Position numbers and translations under genes: made by a program. From NCBI RefSeq assembly GCF_001879205.1, contig NZ_MLFK01000006.1:62001-126000 (forward strand): a stretch of 64,000 nucleotides of DNA. The letters are read 5' to 3'. How positions within the stretch are numbered: the stretch's first letter is position 1; each line of letters opens with the position of its first letter. Under the pieces are notes generated by a model. The model did no database searches and was not told where the DNA came from. It saw only the letters and a program-made list of their open reading frames with translations. The DNA is from Flavobacterium johnsoniae (lineage in GTDB: Bacteria > Bacteroidota > Bacteroidia > Flavobacteriales > Flavobacteriaceae). Below, one piece after another: positions 25,575 through 34,641 of this stretch.

Positions 25575-26111
25575 TTATTTTGGCCAATTTAGTTTTTGGA
25601 ACAAATCCCAAACTACAATTCCTGCGCTTACTGCAATGTTTAAAGAATGTTTTGTGCCTAATTGTGGAATTTCAATACAGCCGTCACAAATTGCCACCGC
25701 TTCCTGAGATACGCCATAGACTTCATTTCCAAAAACCAGTGCATACTTTTTGTCTTTTTCGACCTGAAAATCCTGAAGAAAAACAGAACTTTCGACCTGT
25801 TCTATAGCAAGGGTTAAAACCTTCTCTTTTTTAAGATTTTCGATAACTTCCAAAACATTTTCATGATGTTCCCAGGCAACAGTTTCGGTTGCGCCTAGTG
25901 CTGTTTTATGAATTTCTTTGTTTGGAGGAGTAGCTGTAATACCGCACAAGATAATTTTTTCGATTAAAAAAGCATCAGAGGTTCTAAATACAGATCCGAT
26001 ATTGTGTAAACTGCGAATATCATCTAAAACTATAATTAAAGGAGTTTTGTCTGATTTTTTAAAATCTTCAATCGATTTTCTTTCTAATTCGCTATTTTCA
26101 AGTTTTCTCAT
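25575..26111 (-). CDS. TrmH/SpoU family RNA 2'-O-methyltransferase
   Basis: A 178-residue SPOUT-class methyltransferase with the three family motifs: motif 1 NIGSVFRTSDAF, motif 2 LVFGNEVYGVS and motif 3 IPQLGTKHSLNIAVSAGIV. The protein is a bare catalytic domain without an N-terminal RNA-binding extension, as in the shorter tRNA-modifying members. The target RNA cannot be read from the sequence. It is transcribed away from the DUF1573 gene's terminator and toward the LRR gene. The family assignment is firm. Confidence 0.9.
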   Translation of the reverse strand: MRKLENSELERKSIEDFKKSDKTPLIIVLDDIRSLHNIGSVFRTSDAFLIEKIILCGITATPPNKEIHKTALGATETVAWEHHENVLEVIENLKKEKVLTLAIEQVESSVFLQDFQVEKDKKYALVFGNEVYGVSQEAVAICDGCIEIPQLGTKHSLNIAVSAGIVVWDLFQKLNWPK

Positions 26112-26130
26112 TGGTGTAAATTCAGGTCAT

Positions 26131-26164
26131 AAAAAAAGCTTCCAAAGATAAGGAAGCTTTTTCG
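26131..26164 (-). terminator. Terminator of the DUF1573 gene
   Basis: AAAGCTTCC and GGAAGCTTT form a stem flanked by an A run and a T run, so it works in both directions. It lies just after the stop of the minus-strand gene at 26186. Confidence 0.85.
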
Positions 26165-26185
26165 ATTATTTTATTGTTTTTCAGA

Positions 26186-26617
26186 TTAGCTTTTTACTGG
26201 ATCTGGTAAAACAGTACCTTTAATTGTAAGTACTTTTGTTGGTTGTCCTTCAGCATTAGAAGTAACAGTTACAGTTTTTGTAAAAGCACCAACTCTGTCA
26301 GTAGCATATTTTACACCTATAATACCTTTAGCACCCGGAGCAATTGGCTCTTTTGGTGTTGTAGGTACTGTACAACCGCAAGAACCTTGAGTGTTAGTGA
26401 TGATTAACGGTTTTGTTCCGTTGTTTACAAAAACAAATTCTCTTTTACCATCAGCATTGTGTGCGATTGTTCCGTAGTCAATAGTTTCTGTTTCGAAAGC
26501 CATACCAGCACCTTCGATTTTAGCAACTTTAGCAGCTTTAGCTTTTTTAGTTGTTTGTGCGTTAGAAGCTGTAATACCAGCTACAGCTAACATAGCGAAT
26601 AAAATTATTTTTTTCAT
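26186..26617 (-). CDS. DUF1573 secreted/envelope protein
   Basis: A 143-residue protein with a Sec signal peptide (MKKIILFAMLAVAGITASNAQ). It then has a single immunoglobulin-like DUF1573 domain with the hallmark segments FVNNGTKPLIITNTQGSCGC and GIIGVKYATDRVG. The CGC motif is conserved in the family. DUF1573 proteins are abundant in Bacteroidota and sit in the envelope, but no activity has been assigned to them. An Ala/Lys linker (TTKKAKAAKVAKIEGA) follows the signal peptide. It is divergent from mutS. Confidence 0.85.
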   Translation of the reverse strand: MKKIILFAMLAVAGITASNAQTTKKAKAAKVAKIEGAGMAFETETIDYGTIAHNADGKREFVFVNNGTKPLIITNTQGSCGCTVPTTPKEPIAPGAKGIIGVKYATDRVGAFTKTVTVTSNAEGQPTKVLTIKGTVLPDPVKS

Positions 26618-26774
26618 CTTTTAAGGGTCTTTTTTAATGATGAACAAAGCTATATAAAATTCTTATATCTGACCCTAAAAAAATCTTAAAATATTTTAAT
26701 TTTTGAAGTCTTCGTTATGCCGCTAAAAAATTATAAATTCGCTGTCTTAATTTTCATTTAAAAACATATCAATT

Positions 26775-29381
26775 TTGGCAGCTAAAGAAAAAGTGGTGAA
26801 GGAAACACCTTTAATGAAACAGTACAACGAAATCAAGAGAAAATATCCTGATGCATGTTTGCTTTTCAGAGTGGGGGATTTTTATGAAACCTTTGGAGAA
26901 GACGCTATTAGGGCTTCAAAAATTCTGGGAATCACTTTAACTAAAAGAGGTGCAGGTTCTGATACCGAAACTGCTCTGGCAGGTTTTCCGCATCATTCTA
27001 TTAATACATATTTGCCAAAATTGGTTAAAGCCGGACTTCGTGTAGCGATCTGCGATCAGCTTGAAGATCCAAAAATGACCAAAACAATCGTAAAAAGAGG
27101 CGTTACTGAACTTGTAACTCCGGGGGTTTCTCTAAACGATGAGGTTTTGCAATCCAAAACAAACAACTTTTTAGCCTCTGTTTATTTTGCTAATAAAAAT
27201 ATCGGAATCTCTTTTTTGGACGTTTCTACAGGGGAGTTTCTTACTGCGCAGGGAAATGCAGAATATATAGATAAATTACTGCAGAATTTTAACCCAAGTG
27301 AGGTTTTGGTTCCGAAAACTTGTAAAACGGAGTTTAAAGATGCTTTTGGAGAAGATTTTCATAGTTTTTACCTCGAAGACTGGATTTATAAAGAAGATTA
27401 TGCTCTGGAAACTTTGACCAAACATTTTCAAACCAACTCTTTAAAAGGGTTTGGTGTTGAGGAGCTAAAGGAAGGGATTATTTCTGCCGGGGCCATTTTG
27501 TATTATTTATCAGAAACGCAGCATAATAGAGTACAGCATATTACCGCTATTCAGCGAATTGCAGAAGATGCTTATGTGTGGATGGATCGTTTTACGATTA
27601 GAAACCTGGAACTATATCACAGTTATAATCCAAATGCGGTAACACTTTTGGATGTAATCGACAGAACGCTTTCGCCAATGGGAGGTCGTTTGTTAAAAAG
27701 ATGGCTGGCCCTGCCGTTAAAGGATACCAATAAAATTAAAGGACGTCATGATGTGGTTTCGTATTTGAAATCGAATCAGGAAGTGCTGCAGAATATTCAA
27801 TATCAAATTAAACAAATTTCAGATTTAGAGCGTTTGATTTCTAAAATCGCAGCTGGAAAGGTTTCTCCTCGCGAAATTGTGTATTTGAAAGAATCGCTGG
27901 ATGCTATTATTCCAATTAAAACATTGGCGCTCGAAAGTCCGCAGGAAGCTGTGAAAGTTATTGGAGATAGTCTGCATTCGTGTGATTTGCTGCGCGAAAA
28001 AATAAAAAATACTTTAAATCAGGATGCGCCGGTTGCTATTTCAAAAGGAAATGCAATTGCAACAGGGGTTAATGAAGAGCTGGATGATTTAAGATCTATT
28101 TCAAATTCCGGAAAAGAATATTTAGAAGGAATAGAAAAAAGAGAATCAGAGCGAACAGGAATTTCTTCTTTAAAAATATCATTCAATAATGTTTTTGGAT
28201 ATTATATTGAAGTTCGAAATACACACAAAGATAAAGTTCCGGAGGAATGGATTCGTAAACAGACTCTGGTAAACGCAGAGCGTTATATTACCGAAGAATT
28301 AAAAGAATACGAAACCAAAATTTTAGGTGCCGAAGAAAAAATTCATAAAATAGAATCGGAACTTTTCGAGCAGTTAGTAGGTTGGATTGCCACTTATATT
28401 AAGCCTGTTCAAATGAATGCTTATTTGGTTGCGCAATTAGATTGTTTGTGTTCGTTTACGCAATTGGCTGTTGAGAATCAATATGTTTGTCCGGAAATCG
28501 ACGATACTTTTGAATTAGAGATCAGAAATGGACGACACCCTGTTATTGAGAAACAGTTGCCGGTTGGAACTCCATATATAGCAAATGATGTTTTCCTGGA
28601 TAGAGAAACACAGCAGGTTATCATGATTACAGGGCCTAACATGTCGGGTAAGTCGGCGATCTTAAGGCAGACTGCTTTAATTGTGCTTCTGGCTCAAATG
28701 GGAAGTTTTGTTCCGGCAGATAGTGTGCGAATGGGAATCGTGGATAAAATTTTCACCAGAGTAGGAGCTTCGGATAATATCTCGATGGGAGAATCTACTT
28801 TTATGGTTGAAATGAACGAGACAGCTTCGATTTTGAATAATATTTCGGATAGAAGTTTAGTTCTTTTAGATGAAATTGGAAGAGGAACCAGTACTTACGA
28901 CGGAATTTCGATTGCGTGGGCAATTGCTGAGTTTTTGCACGAACATCCGTCAAAACCAAAAACGTTGTTTGCGACACACTATCATGAGTTGAATGAAATG
29001 ACCGAATCGCTTCCTAGAATTCAAAATTATAATGTTGCCGTAAAAGAATTAAAAGATACCGTTCTTTTTATTAGAAAACTGGTAAAAGGAGGAAGTGCAC
29101 ATAGTTTTGGAATTCACGTAGCGAAAATGGCTGGAATGCCTCAGATTGTAATTTTAAAAGCGCAGAAACTTTTAAAGAAATTAGAGAAGAATCATTCGAG
29201 CGAGGCTTTAAATGGAGTAAAGTCGGCTGCAGATGAAATGCAGATGAGTTTCTTTAATTTGGATGATCCGTTGTTGGAAGAGATAAAAGAAGAAATCTTA
29301 AGTCTTGATATTAATGCGATCACGCCGGTTGAAGCACTGATGAAACTCAATGAAATCAAGAGAATGCTGGTTAAGAAATAA
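26775..29381 (+). CDS. mutS: DNA mismatch repair protein MutS (TTG start)
   Basis: An 868-residue mismatch-recognition ATPase. Mismatch motif FYE is at 36-38 ([11 protein letters not shown]). Lever, clamp and core domains follow, then the ATPase with Walker A GPNMSGKS, the signature [10 protein letters not shown], Walker [11 protein letters not shown] and ATHYHEL. The apparent start is TTG at 26775. No in-frame ATG lies nearer than residue 14 (26814), and the first 13 residues match the family N terminus, so TTG is preferred. A weak initiation codon may keep MutS levels low. The two tRNA genes follow from a separate promoter. Confidence 0.95.
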   Translation: MAAKEKVVKETPLMKQYNEIKRKYPDACLLFRVGDFYETFGEDAIRASKILGITLTKRGAGSDTETALAGFPHHSINTYLPKLVKAGLRVAICDQLEDPKMTKTIVKRGVTELVTPGVSLNDEVLQSKTNNFLASVYFANKNIGISFLDVSTGEFLTAQGNAEYIDKLLQNFNPSEVLVPKTCKTEFKDAFGEDFHSFYLEDWIYKEDYALETLTKHFQTNSLKGFGVEELKEGIISAGAILYYLSETQHNRVQHITAIQRIAEDAYVWMDRFTIRNLELYHSYNPNAVTLLDVIDRTLSPMGGRLLKRWLALPLKDTNKIKGRHDVVSYLKSNQEVLQNIQYQIKQISDLERLISKIAAGKVSPREIVYLKESLDAIIPIKTLALESPQEAVKVIGDSLHSCDLLREKIKNTLNQDAPVAISKGNAIATGVNEELDDLRSISNSGKEYLEGIEKRESERTGISSLKISFNNVFGYYIEVRNTHKDKVPEEWIRKQTLVNAERYITEELKEYETKILGAEEKIHKIESELFEQLVGWIATYIKPVQMNAYLVAQLDCLCSFTQLAVENQYVCPEIDDTFELEIRNGRHPVIEKQLPVGTPYIANDVFLDRETQQVIMITGPNMSGKSAILRQTALIVLLAQMGSFVPADSVRMGIVDKIFTRVGASDNISMGESTFMVEMNETASILNNISDRSLVLLDEIGRGTSTYDGISIAWAIAEFLHEHPSKPKTLFATHYHELNEMTESLPRIQNYNVAVKELKDTVLFIRKLVKGGSAHSFGIHVAKMAGMPQIVILKAQKLLKKLEKNHSSEALNGVKSAADEMQMSFFNLDDPLLEEIKEEILSLDINAITPVEALMKLNEIKRMLVKK

Positions 29382-29459
29382 AAACTAAAAAAAAATCAAG
29401 TTTAAAGTTTAGGTTATCAGAATGTTATAAAATAACTGGAATTTTTTTTCAAAAAACGC

Positions 29460-29489
29460 TTGTGTAATTGAATAAATGTCCTAAATTTG
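29460..29489 (+). promoter_or_regulatory. Predicted promoter of the tRNA-Gly/tRNA-Leu unit
   Basis: TTG (29460-29462), a 19-bp spacer and TAAATTTG (29482-29489) match the Bacteroidota consensus. The box lies about 54 bases before the tRNA-Gly. Confidence 0.7.
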
Positions 29490-29542
29490 CACTCGCAATA
29501 CAGCACAAGTCAAGTATTGTAGTTCTTATTAGAATTTGAAAC

Positions 29543-29615
29543 GCGAAAATAGCTCAGTTGGTAGAGCGCGACCTTGCCAAGGTCGAGGTCGCGGGTTCGA
29601 GCCCCGTTTTTCGCT
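29543..29615 (+). tRNA. tRNA-Gly (anticodon GCC)
   Basis: A 73-base cloverleaf. The acceptor stem GCGAAAA pairs with TTTTCGC and the discriminator is T. The anticodon stem CGACC/GGTCG closes the loop TTGCCAA, giving GCC. The T arm GCGGG-TTCGAGC-CCCGT is complete. CCA is not encoded. Confidence 0.97.
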
Positions 29616-29629
29616 CAATAGCATATAAT

Positions 29630-29715
29630 GCTCGGATGGTGAAATTGGTAGACACGCTGGACTTAAAATCCAGTGAACAGCAATGTTCGTGCGGGTTCAA
29701 GTCCCGCTCTGAGTA
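29630..29715 (+). tRNA. tRNA-Leu (anticodon TAA)
   Basis: An 86-base class II tRNA with a long variable arm. The acceptor GCTCGGA pairs with TCTGAGT and the discriminator is A. The anticodon stem CTGGA/TCCAG closes the loop CTTAAAA, giving TAA. The T arm GCGGG-TTCAAGT-CCCGC is intact. It lies 14 bases after the tRNA-Gly. CCA is not encoded. Confidence 0.97.
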
Positions 29716-29717
29716 CT

Positions 29718-29748
29718 AAAGCCTCTTCTTTTGAAGAGGCTTTTTTTA
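29718..29748 (+). terminator. Terminator of the tRNA unit
   Basis: AAAGCCTCTTC and GAAGAGGCTTT enclose a TTTT loop and are followed by a long T run, directly after the tRNA-Leu. Confidence 0.92.
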
Positions 29749-29887
29749 TTGCGTAAACTCATGAATTTTGTTTGAGTTGTTAAGAGGCTGGTTTTCTTGA
29801 TAGCTGAGTTTTTTGGATTCAATGTCTGAAAAAAAAGTTCGTAGTGTAAAAAGTCTAAAATTTCCAATCTAAAATCTAAAATAAAAT

Positions 29888-30268
29888 ATGGGTGCTTTTG
29901 TAATTAGCAAGCGGTTTAATGATGAATATAAGTTTGTGTTTACATCCAGAAAGGGGAAGGTTATTTTTACAAGTTTAAGTTATGAGTTGAGGTTTGAGTG
30001 TGAAGAAGATATTGAAAGGTTTAAAAGGATAATCGAGCTTTCTAAGTTTTTAAAATTTAAAGGCTCAGGAGGAAAGTATTTTTTTAAATTGATGTTAGAT
30101 GGTGTTCACTTTGCAACAAGTCGAAAATACACTACAGAATTGCTTCTTCAAAAAGGGATTAAAGAAATTGTGACTTATGCCTCAAAGTCGGAGATTTTGG
30201 ATTTCTCATCCAGTGAATCGATTTTTGAAGATGAAGAAGTTTCTGTTGAGGAGGAAATAGAGGATTAA
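29888..30268 (+). CDS. YegP-like DUF1508 protein
   Basis: A 126-residue protein with two DUF1508-like repeats: residues 3-50 (FVISKRFNDEYKFVFTSRKG) and 59-100 (GKYFFKLMLDGVHFATSRKY). An acidic tail follows (EDEEVSVEEEIED). YegP-family proteins are small, beta-rich and of unknown role. It is separated from the tRNA unit by 172 bases and ends before a strong terminator. The second repeat is more divergent than the first, so assignment rests mainly on the first. Confidence 0.7.
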   Translation: MGAFVISKRFNDEYKFVFTSRKGKVIFTSLSYELRFECEEDIERFKRIIELSKFLKFKGSGGKYFFKLMLDGVHFATSRKYTTELLLQKGIKEIVTYASKSEILDFSSSESIFEDEEVSVEEEIED

Positions 30269-30271
30269 AAA

Positions 30272-30304
30272 AAAAGCGTTCACAAAAGTGAGCGCTTTTT
30301 TTTT
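30272..30304 (+). terminator. Terminator of the YegP-like gene
   Basis: AAAGCGTTCAC pairs with GTGAGCGCTTT (one G-T wobble) around an AAAA loop, followed by a long T run. Confidence 0.88.
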
Positions 30305-30340
30305 ATTTGAAAGACCAAAGGTTGAGGTTCGGTCAAAAAA

Positions 30341-30366
30341 AAAACCATCGATTTCGATGGTTTTAA
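30341..30366 (-). terminator. Terminator of the Ala-rich lipoprotein gene
   Basis: AAACCATCGA and TCGATGGTTT form a palindromic stem. The A run at 30335-30344 gives a T run on the minus strand just after the gene ending at 30390. Confidence 0.8.
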
Positions 30367-30389
30367 AATCTTTAGAATTTAAGTTCTAA

Positions 30390-30614
30390 TTATTTTTTTA
30401 CTTCTTTAGCAGCATCTTCTACTTTTGCAGCAGCAGAATCAACTTTAGCAGCAGCAGAATCAACAGTTGCAGCAGCAGAATCAACTACAGTAGCAGCAGA
30501 ATCAACAGCAACAGCAGTAGAATCTACAGTTTCAGTAGCTGCAGCGTCAGCTTTTTTACAAGATACAACAGTTAAAACAGCAACAACAGCTAAACTTAAA
30601 AATACTTTTTTCAT
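30390..30614 (-). CDS. Small Ala/Val-rich lipoprotein with VDSAA repeats
   Basis: A 74-residue protein with a lipobox at Cys19 (TVVSCKKADA), so predicted lipid-anchored. The mature part is built of about seven degenerate heptad-like units of the form VDSAAxx (AVDSAATVVDSAAATVDSAA and so on), ending in EVKK. It should be a continuous amphipathic helix, which recalls small Lpp-like or coiled-coil envelope lipoproteins. No homology to a named family is claimed. It has its own -7 box and its own terminator, so it is monocistronic and may be strongly expressed. Confidence 0.75.
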   Translation of the reverse strand: MKKVFLSLAVVAVLTVVSCKKADAAATETVDSTAVAVDSAATVVDSAAATVDSAAAKVDSAAAKVEDAAKEVKK

Positions 30615-30651
30615 CTTACTTTATTATAAAAGGTTAATTATTAATTCGTGG

Positions 30652-30659
30652 CAAAGATA
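30652..30659 (-). promoter_or_regulatory. Predicted -7 box of the Ala-rich lipoprotein gene
   Basis: TATCTTTG on the minus strand fits TAnnTTTG, 37 bases before the start codon. The rest of the 345-base gap up to 30960 is AT-rich and shows no further gene, repeat or hairpin I can support. Confidence 0.55.
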
Positions 30660-30959
30660 TAAATTTTTTAATATGTAAAATATTTTTTCACTTTTTTTTT
30701 AAAATATTTTCCTTGCTCACGATTATCTTATTTATCAAAGAATATGCCAAAAATATAAAATTATCTTAAATTGTTTTATATTTCGTGTAAATAATTTTTT
30801 GTTGAATATTATATGGTAGAATTGGCTGTTTTGCTTGTCTGTATTGCAGTTTGTTTTGTATTTTAAGGATTATTGAATAATCTTAAACAATCAAAAAAAG
30901 GCTGCTTTAAGAGGTTTTGGTAAAATATTACTCAGTAAAAAGCATTTTAAGAGTTGTTT

Positions 30960-32189
30960 TTAAGAGACAATTCTCATAATCGTATCTGTTGCACCTTTAT
31001 TATCCTGAATAAATGATCTGCAGATTTCGCTTTTCTCTCTTAAAAAGTTTTCATCCGTAAGGAGCTTGTCGAAAATATCTTTTAATTCATTTGTATTAGA
31101 TATGGGTATGCAGCCTCCAAGATTAACTAATGAAACAGCTTCGGCAAAATTGGAATAATTAGGTCCAATAACAATTGGAATTCCAAACGTGGCCGGCTCC
31201 AGTATATTATGGATTCCTGGGCTTCCAAATCCGCCCCCAACGTATGCAATGGTTCCGTAACTGTAAATTTTGGTCAAAATTCCAATGGTATCAATGATGA
31301 ACACATTATAATTTGATAAAACCTGATTTTCTTTTTCAGAAAATAAAACAGTCGATTTTGTAATTTGCGATTTAAGACTTAAAATTTGATCGGCTTTAAT
31401 ATTATGTGGTGCAATTATGAATTTTACATTTTCCGGCGCCTGATTAATGTATTCAATTAATAAAGCCTCGTCTTTTGGCCAGGAGCTTCCCATAACAACA
31501 ACGGGCTGATCGTTTTTGAAATTCTCAATGTAATCAAGTGTATTGTCTCGTTCTAAAATGGTGTTTACACGATCAAAACGGGTATCGCCGGAAACAATTA
31601 CATTCTTAAATCCAATTGCTTCAATTTTTTGTTTTGAACTTTCATTCTGAACAAAAAAATAAGTAAAAGCGTTTAATGCGTTTCTGTAAAATCCGCCATA
31701 CCATTTAAAGAACATCTGGCTGTCTCTAAAAATCCCCGAAATTAAATAAGTTGGGGTTTTGCTTATTTCCAGCTCTTTTAAGTAATTAAGCCAAAATTCA
31801 TATTTAATAAAAAAAGCAAATTCGGGATGAACGAGTTTTAAGAAACGTTTTGCATTGCTTTTGGTGTCTAAAGGGAGGTAAGCGGTAACGTCGGCAACTG
31901 TGTTATTTTTACGCACTTCGTATCCGGAAGGGGAAAAAAAGGTGACAATAATTTTGTGTGAAGGATATTTTTCTTTGATTTTTTCGATAACAGGAAGTCC
32001 TTGTTCGTATTCGCCTAGTGATGCGGAGTGAAACCAAATGGTTTTGTCATTGGGTTTTATTTTTTCTTCAAGAATAGCAAAAACATTTTTTCGCCCATCA
32101 ACGAAAAGCTTAATTTTCGGACTAAATAAAGCTATAATTCTAAGAAAAAATCCTGCGATAGAAATGACTAAATTATATAAAAAAAGCAT
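30960..32189 (-). CDS. waaA: 3-deoxy-D-manno-octulosonic acid (Kdo) transferase
   Basis: A 409-residue inner-membrane GT-B glycosyltransferase that transfers Kdo onto lipid A precursor. An N-terminal hydrophobic anchor (about 3-23) is followed by the family motif WFHSASLGEYEQGLPVIE and, in the C-terminal domain, GTIAYVGGGFGSPGIHNILEP, where the HN-LEPA segment binds CMP-Kdo. Length is normal. It is a single gene, divergent from the aminotransferase at 32324 across a 134-base gap. It confirms a lipid A/Kdo-containing outer membrane. Confidence 0.92.
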   Translation of the reverse strand: MLFLYNLVISIAGFFLRIIALFSPKIKLFVDGRKNVFAILEEKIKPNDKTIWFHSASLGEYEQGLPVIEKIKEKYPSHKIIVTFFSPSGYEVRKNNTVADVTAYLPLDTKSNAKRFLKLVHPEFAFFIKYEFWLNYLKELEISKTPTYLISGIFRDSQMFFKWYGGFYRNALNAFTYFFVQNESSKQKIEAIGFKNVIVSGDTRFDRVNTILERDNTLDYIENFKNDQPVVVMGSSWPKDEALLIEYINQAPENVKFIIAPHNIKADQILSLKSQITKSTVLFSEKENQVLSNYNVFIIDTIGILTKIYSYGTIAYVGGGFGSPGIHNILEPATFGIPIVIGPNYSNFAEAVSLVNLGGCIPISNTNELKDIFDKLLTDENFLREKSEICRSFIQDNKGATDTIMRIVS

Positions 32190-32323
32190 GTGTTAATTTT
32201 TGTGGCTAAATTACGTTTCTTTCCATTATTTTCATTGGTTTGAAGGTATTAAATAACTATTTTTGTTCCTCCTTTTAGAGATTCTGTTTAAAAATCAGGT
32301 CTTTTTTTAAATAAATATTCAAA

Positions 32324-33457
32324 ATGAAAAAAATACAAATGGTTGACTTAAAAAGTCAATATGAAAAAATAAAAGCGACTGTTGATGCATCAATTCAAGA
32401 GGTTTTAGATACAAATACTTATATTAACGGACCATTGGTTCATCAATTTCAAAAAAATCTTGAAGATTATTTGGGGGCAAAACACGTGATTCCATGTGCT
32501 AATGGAACCGATGCGCTTCAGATTGCCATGATGGGACTAGATTTAAAACCAGGCGACGAGGTTATCACTGCCGATTTTACTTTTGCGGCTACTGTGGAAG
32601 TTATTGCATTATTGCAGTTAACGCCTGTTTTAGTAGATGTTGATATGGTAAACATGAATATTGATATCGAAGCGGTTAAAAAAGCAATTACGCCAAAGAC
32701 AAAAGCAATTGTGCCGGTACACTTATTTGGGCGTGCTGCGAATATGGATGCTATTATGGAAATTGCAGCTGAGCATAATTTATATGTAATTGAAGATAAC
32801 GCACAAGCTATTGGTGCTGATTATATTTCGAAATCAGGAACAAAAAGCAAAGTTGGCGTTATTGGTCACGTTGCCGCAACTTCATTTTTCCCTTCAAAAA
32901 ATCTAGGCTGTTATGGAGATGGAGGAGCAATTTTTACAAATGATGATAAATTAGCGCACATCATCCGCGGCATTGTAAATCACGGAATGTACGAGCGTTA
33001 CCACCACGATGTAGTAGGAGTAAATTCTCGATTAGATAGTATTCAGGCTGGTGTTTTAAATGCAAAACTACCTTTGTTAGATGAATATAATAAAGCACGT
33101 CGTTTAGCAGCAACAAAATACAATGCGGCTTTTGCTGGAAATGCACACATTGTTACACCTGATTTTGATGTAAACGAAAATGATCACGTTTTTCATCAAT
33201 ATGTATTGAGAATTATAGATGCCGACAGAAATGCTTTGATGCAGCATTTATTAGATAAAGGAATTCCGTGTGCGATTTATTACCCAATTCCGCTGCATTC
33301 TCAAAAAGCATATTTGGATTCTCGTTATAAAGAAGAACAATTTCCTGTTACCAATCAGTTAGTGCAGGAAGTAATTGCTTTGCCAATGCATACTGAGCTT
33401 GACGATGAACAAATTAAATTTATTACCGATTCTGTTTTAGAATTTTTGAATAAATAA
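32324..33457 (+). CDS. DegT/DnrJ/EryC1/StrS family sugar aminotransferase
   Basis: A 377-residue PLP-dependent enzyme that aminates keto-sugars on nucleotide carriers, typically for surface glycans. The PLP lysine lies in FFPSKNLGCYGDGGA, preceded by VIEDNAQAIGA; both are family hallmarks. An opening MVDLKSQYEKIK is also typical. It is 41 bases upstream of galE on the same strand, so the two probably form a nucleotide-sugar operon. The sugar specificity is unknown (WecE, WlbE-like and PglE-like enzymes are alternatives). Confidence 0.9.
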   Translation: MKKIQMVDLKSQYEKIKATVDASIQEVLDTNTYINGPLVHQFQKNLEDYLGAKHVIPCANGTDALQIAMMGLDLKPGDEVITADFTFAATVEVIALLQLTPVLVDVDMVNMNIDIEAVKKAITPKTKAIVPVHLFGRAANMDAIMEIAAEHNLYVIEDNAQAIGADYISKSGTKSKVGVIGHVAATSFFPSKNLGCYGDGGAIFTNDDKLAHIIRGIVNHGMYERYHHDVVGVNSRLDSIQAGVLNAKLPLLDEYNKARRLAATKYNAAFAGNAHIVTPDFDVNENDHVFHQYVLRIIDADRNALMQHLLDKGIPCAIYYPIPLHSQKAYLDSRYKEEQFPVTNQLVQEVIALPMHTELDDEQIKFITDSVLEFLNK

Positions 33458-33498
33458 AAAAAGCTTAAACTAAACAACACAACAAAAACAACCAAAAA

Positions 33499-34512
33499 AT
33501 GAAAGTATTAGTAACCGGAGGATTAGGATTTATTGGTTCTCACACCGTAGTCGAATTGCAAAATGAAGGCTTTGAGGTAGTGATCATCGATAATCTTTCA
33601 AATTCTTCAGAAGATGTTTTAAAAGGAATTACAGCCATTACGGGGAAAACGCCTTTATTCGAAAAAATTGATTTAAGAGAAAAAAGTGCCGTTCAGGATT
33701 TCTTTAAAAAATATAATGATGTTACTGGGGTGATTCATTTTGCAGCTTCAAAAGCGGTTGGAGAAAGTGTCGAAAATCCGTTGTTGTATTATGAAAACAA
33801 CATTAGTACTTTAGTTTACCTTTTACAGGAATTACAGCAAAAACCTGAGGCAAGTTTTATTTTTAGTTCGTCTTGTACAGTGTACGGTCAGGCAGAGAAA
33901 ATGCCAATTACAGAAGATGCTCCCGTTCAAACTGCCATGTCTCCTTATGGAAATACAAAACAGATTGGAGAAGAAATTATTACAGATACCGCTAAAGTAA
34001 CGAGTATTAATGCTGTGTTATTGCGTTATTTTAATCCGGTTGGGGCACATGCTTCAAATGAAATTGGAGAATTGCCGTTGGGAGTTCCACAAAATTTGGT
34101 TCCTTTTATTACGCAAACCGGAGTAGGATTGCGTAAAGAATTATCAGTTTTTGGAGATGATTACCCAACACCGGACGGAACTGCAATTCGTGATTATATT
34201 CACGTTGTCGATTTGGCAAAAGCACACGTTATTGCATTGCAGCGTTTATTGAATAAAAAGAATTTAGCAAAAGTAGAAACCTTTAATTTAGGAACCGGAA
34301 AAGGAAGTTCTGTTTTGGAAGTAATTCACAGTTTTGAGAAAGTAAGCGATAAGAAATTGTCATACGTAATTAAGCCGCGTCGCGAAGGAGATATTACCGA
34401 AGCTTACGCCAACACACATAAAGCTAATAATGTTCTTGGCTGGAAAGCAGAATTAAGCTTAGATGAAGCAATGGCAAGCGCCTGGAAATGGGAACAAAAA
34501 GTTCGTTCTTAG
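33499..34512 (+). CDS. galE: UDP-glucose 4-epimerase
   Basis: A 337-residue extended short-chain dehydrogenase that interconverts UDP-glucose and UDP-galactose. The NAD-binding motif GGLGFIGSH is at 7-15, the Ser in SSSCTVYG and the Tyr-Lys pair in YGNTK form the catalytic set, and RYFNPVGAH is a family marker. Length is typical. It follows the DegT aminotransferase and ends before an inverted repeat that encloses a strong terminator. Confidence 0.93.
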   Translation: MKVLVTGGLGFIGSHTVVELQNEGFEVVIIDNLSNSSEDVLKGITAITGKTPLFEKIDLREKSAVQDFFKKYNDVTGVIHFAASKAVGESVENPLLYYENNISTLVYLLQELQQKPEASFIFSSSCTVYGQAEKMPITEDAPVQTAMSPYGNTKQIGEEIITDTAKVTSINAVLLRYFNPVGAHASNEIGELPLGVPQNLVPFITQTGVGLRKELSVFGDDYPTPDGTAIRDYIHVVDLAKAHVIALQRLLNKKNLAKVETFNLGTGKGSSVLEVIHSFEKVSDKKLSYVIKPRREGDITEAYANTHKANNVLGWKAELSLDEAMASAWKWEQKVRS

Positions 34513-34528
34513 TTTTCGGTCTCGGTGA

Positions 34529-34617
34529 CAGTTTTCAGTCTAAAAACTAAATATAAAAAATCCCAAATGATTGTCATTTGGGATTTTTCATTTAATATCG
34601 ATAATAACTGAAAACTG
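34529..34617. repeat. Inverted repeat (CAGTTTTCAGT) around the galE terminator
   Basis: CAGTTTTCAGT at 34529-34539 and its complement at 34607-34617, with weaker pairing outside, enclose the galE terminator. The unit recalls the AACTGAAAACT tracts at 42648-42676. Confidence 0.5.
34558..34588 (+). terminator. Terminator of galE
   Basis: AAATCCCAAATGA and TCATTTGGGATTT form a 13-bp stem with a TTG loop and a following T run. The flanking A residues could also serve the convergent fabD gene. Confidence 0.88.
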
Positions 34618-34641
34618 CTACTGCGACTGAACACTTAAAAT

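Noticed and set aside
30400..30540. CRISPR-like or tandem nucleotide repeat
   Set aside because: The periodicity comes from codons for VDSAA in a lipoprotein gene. There are no spacers.
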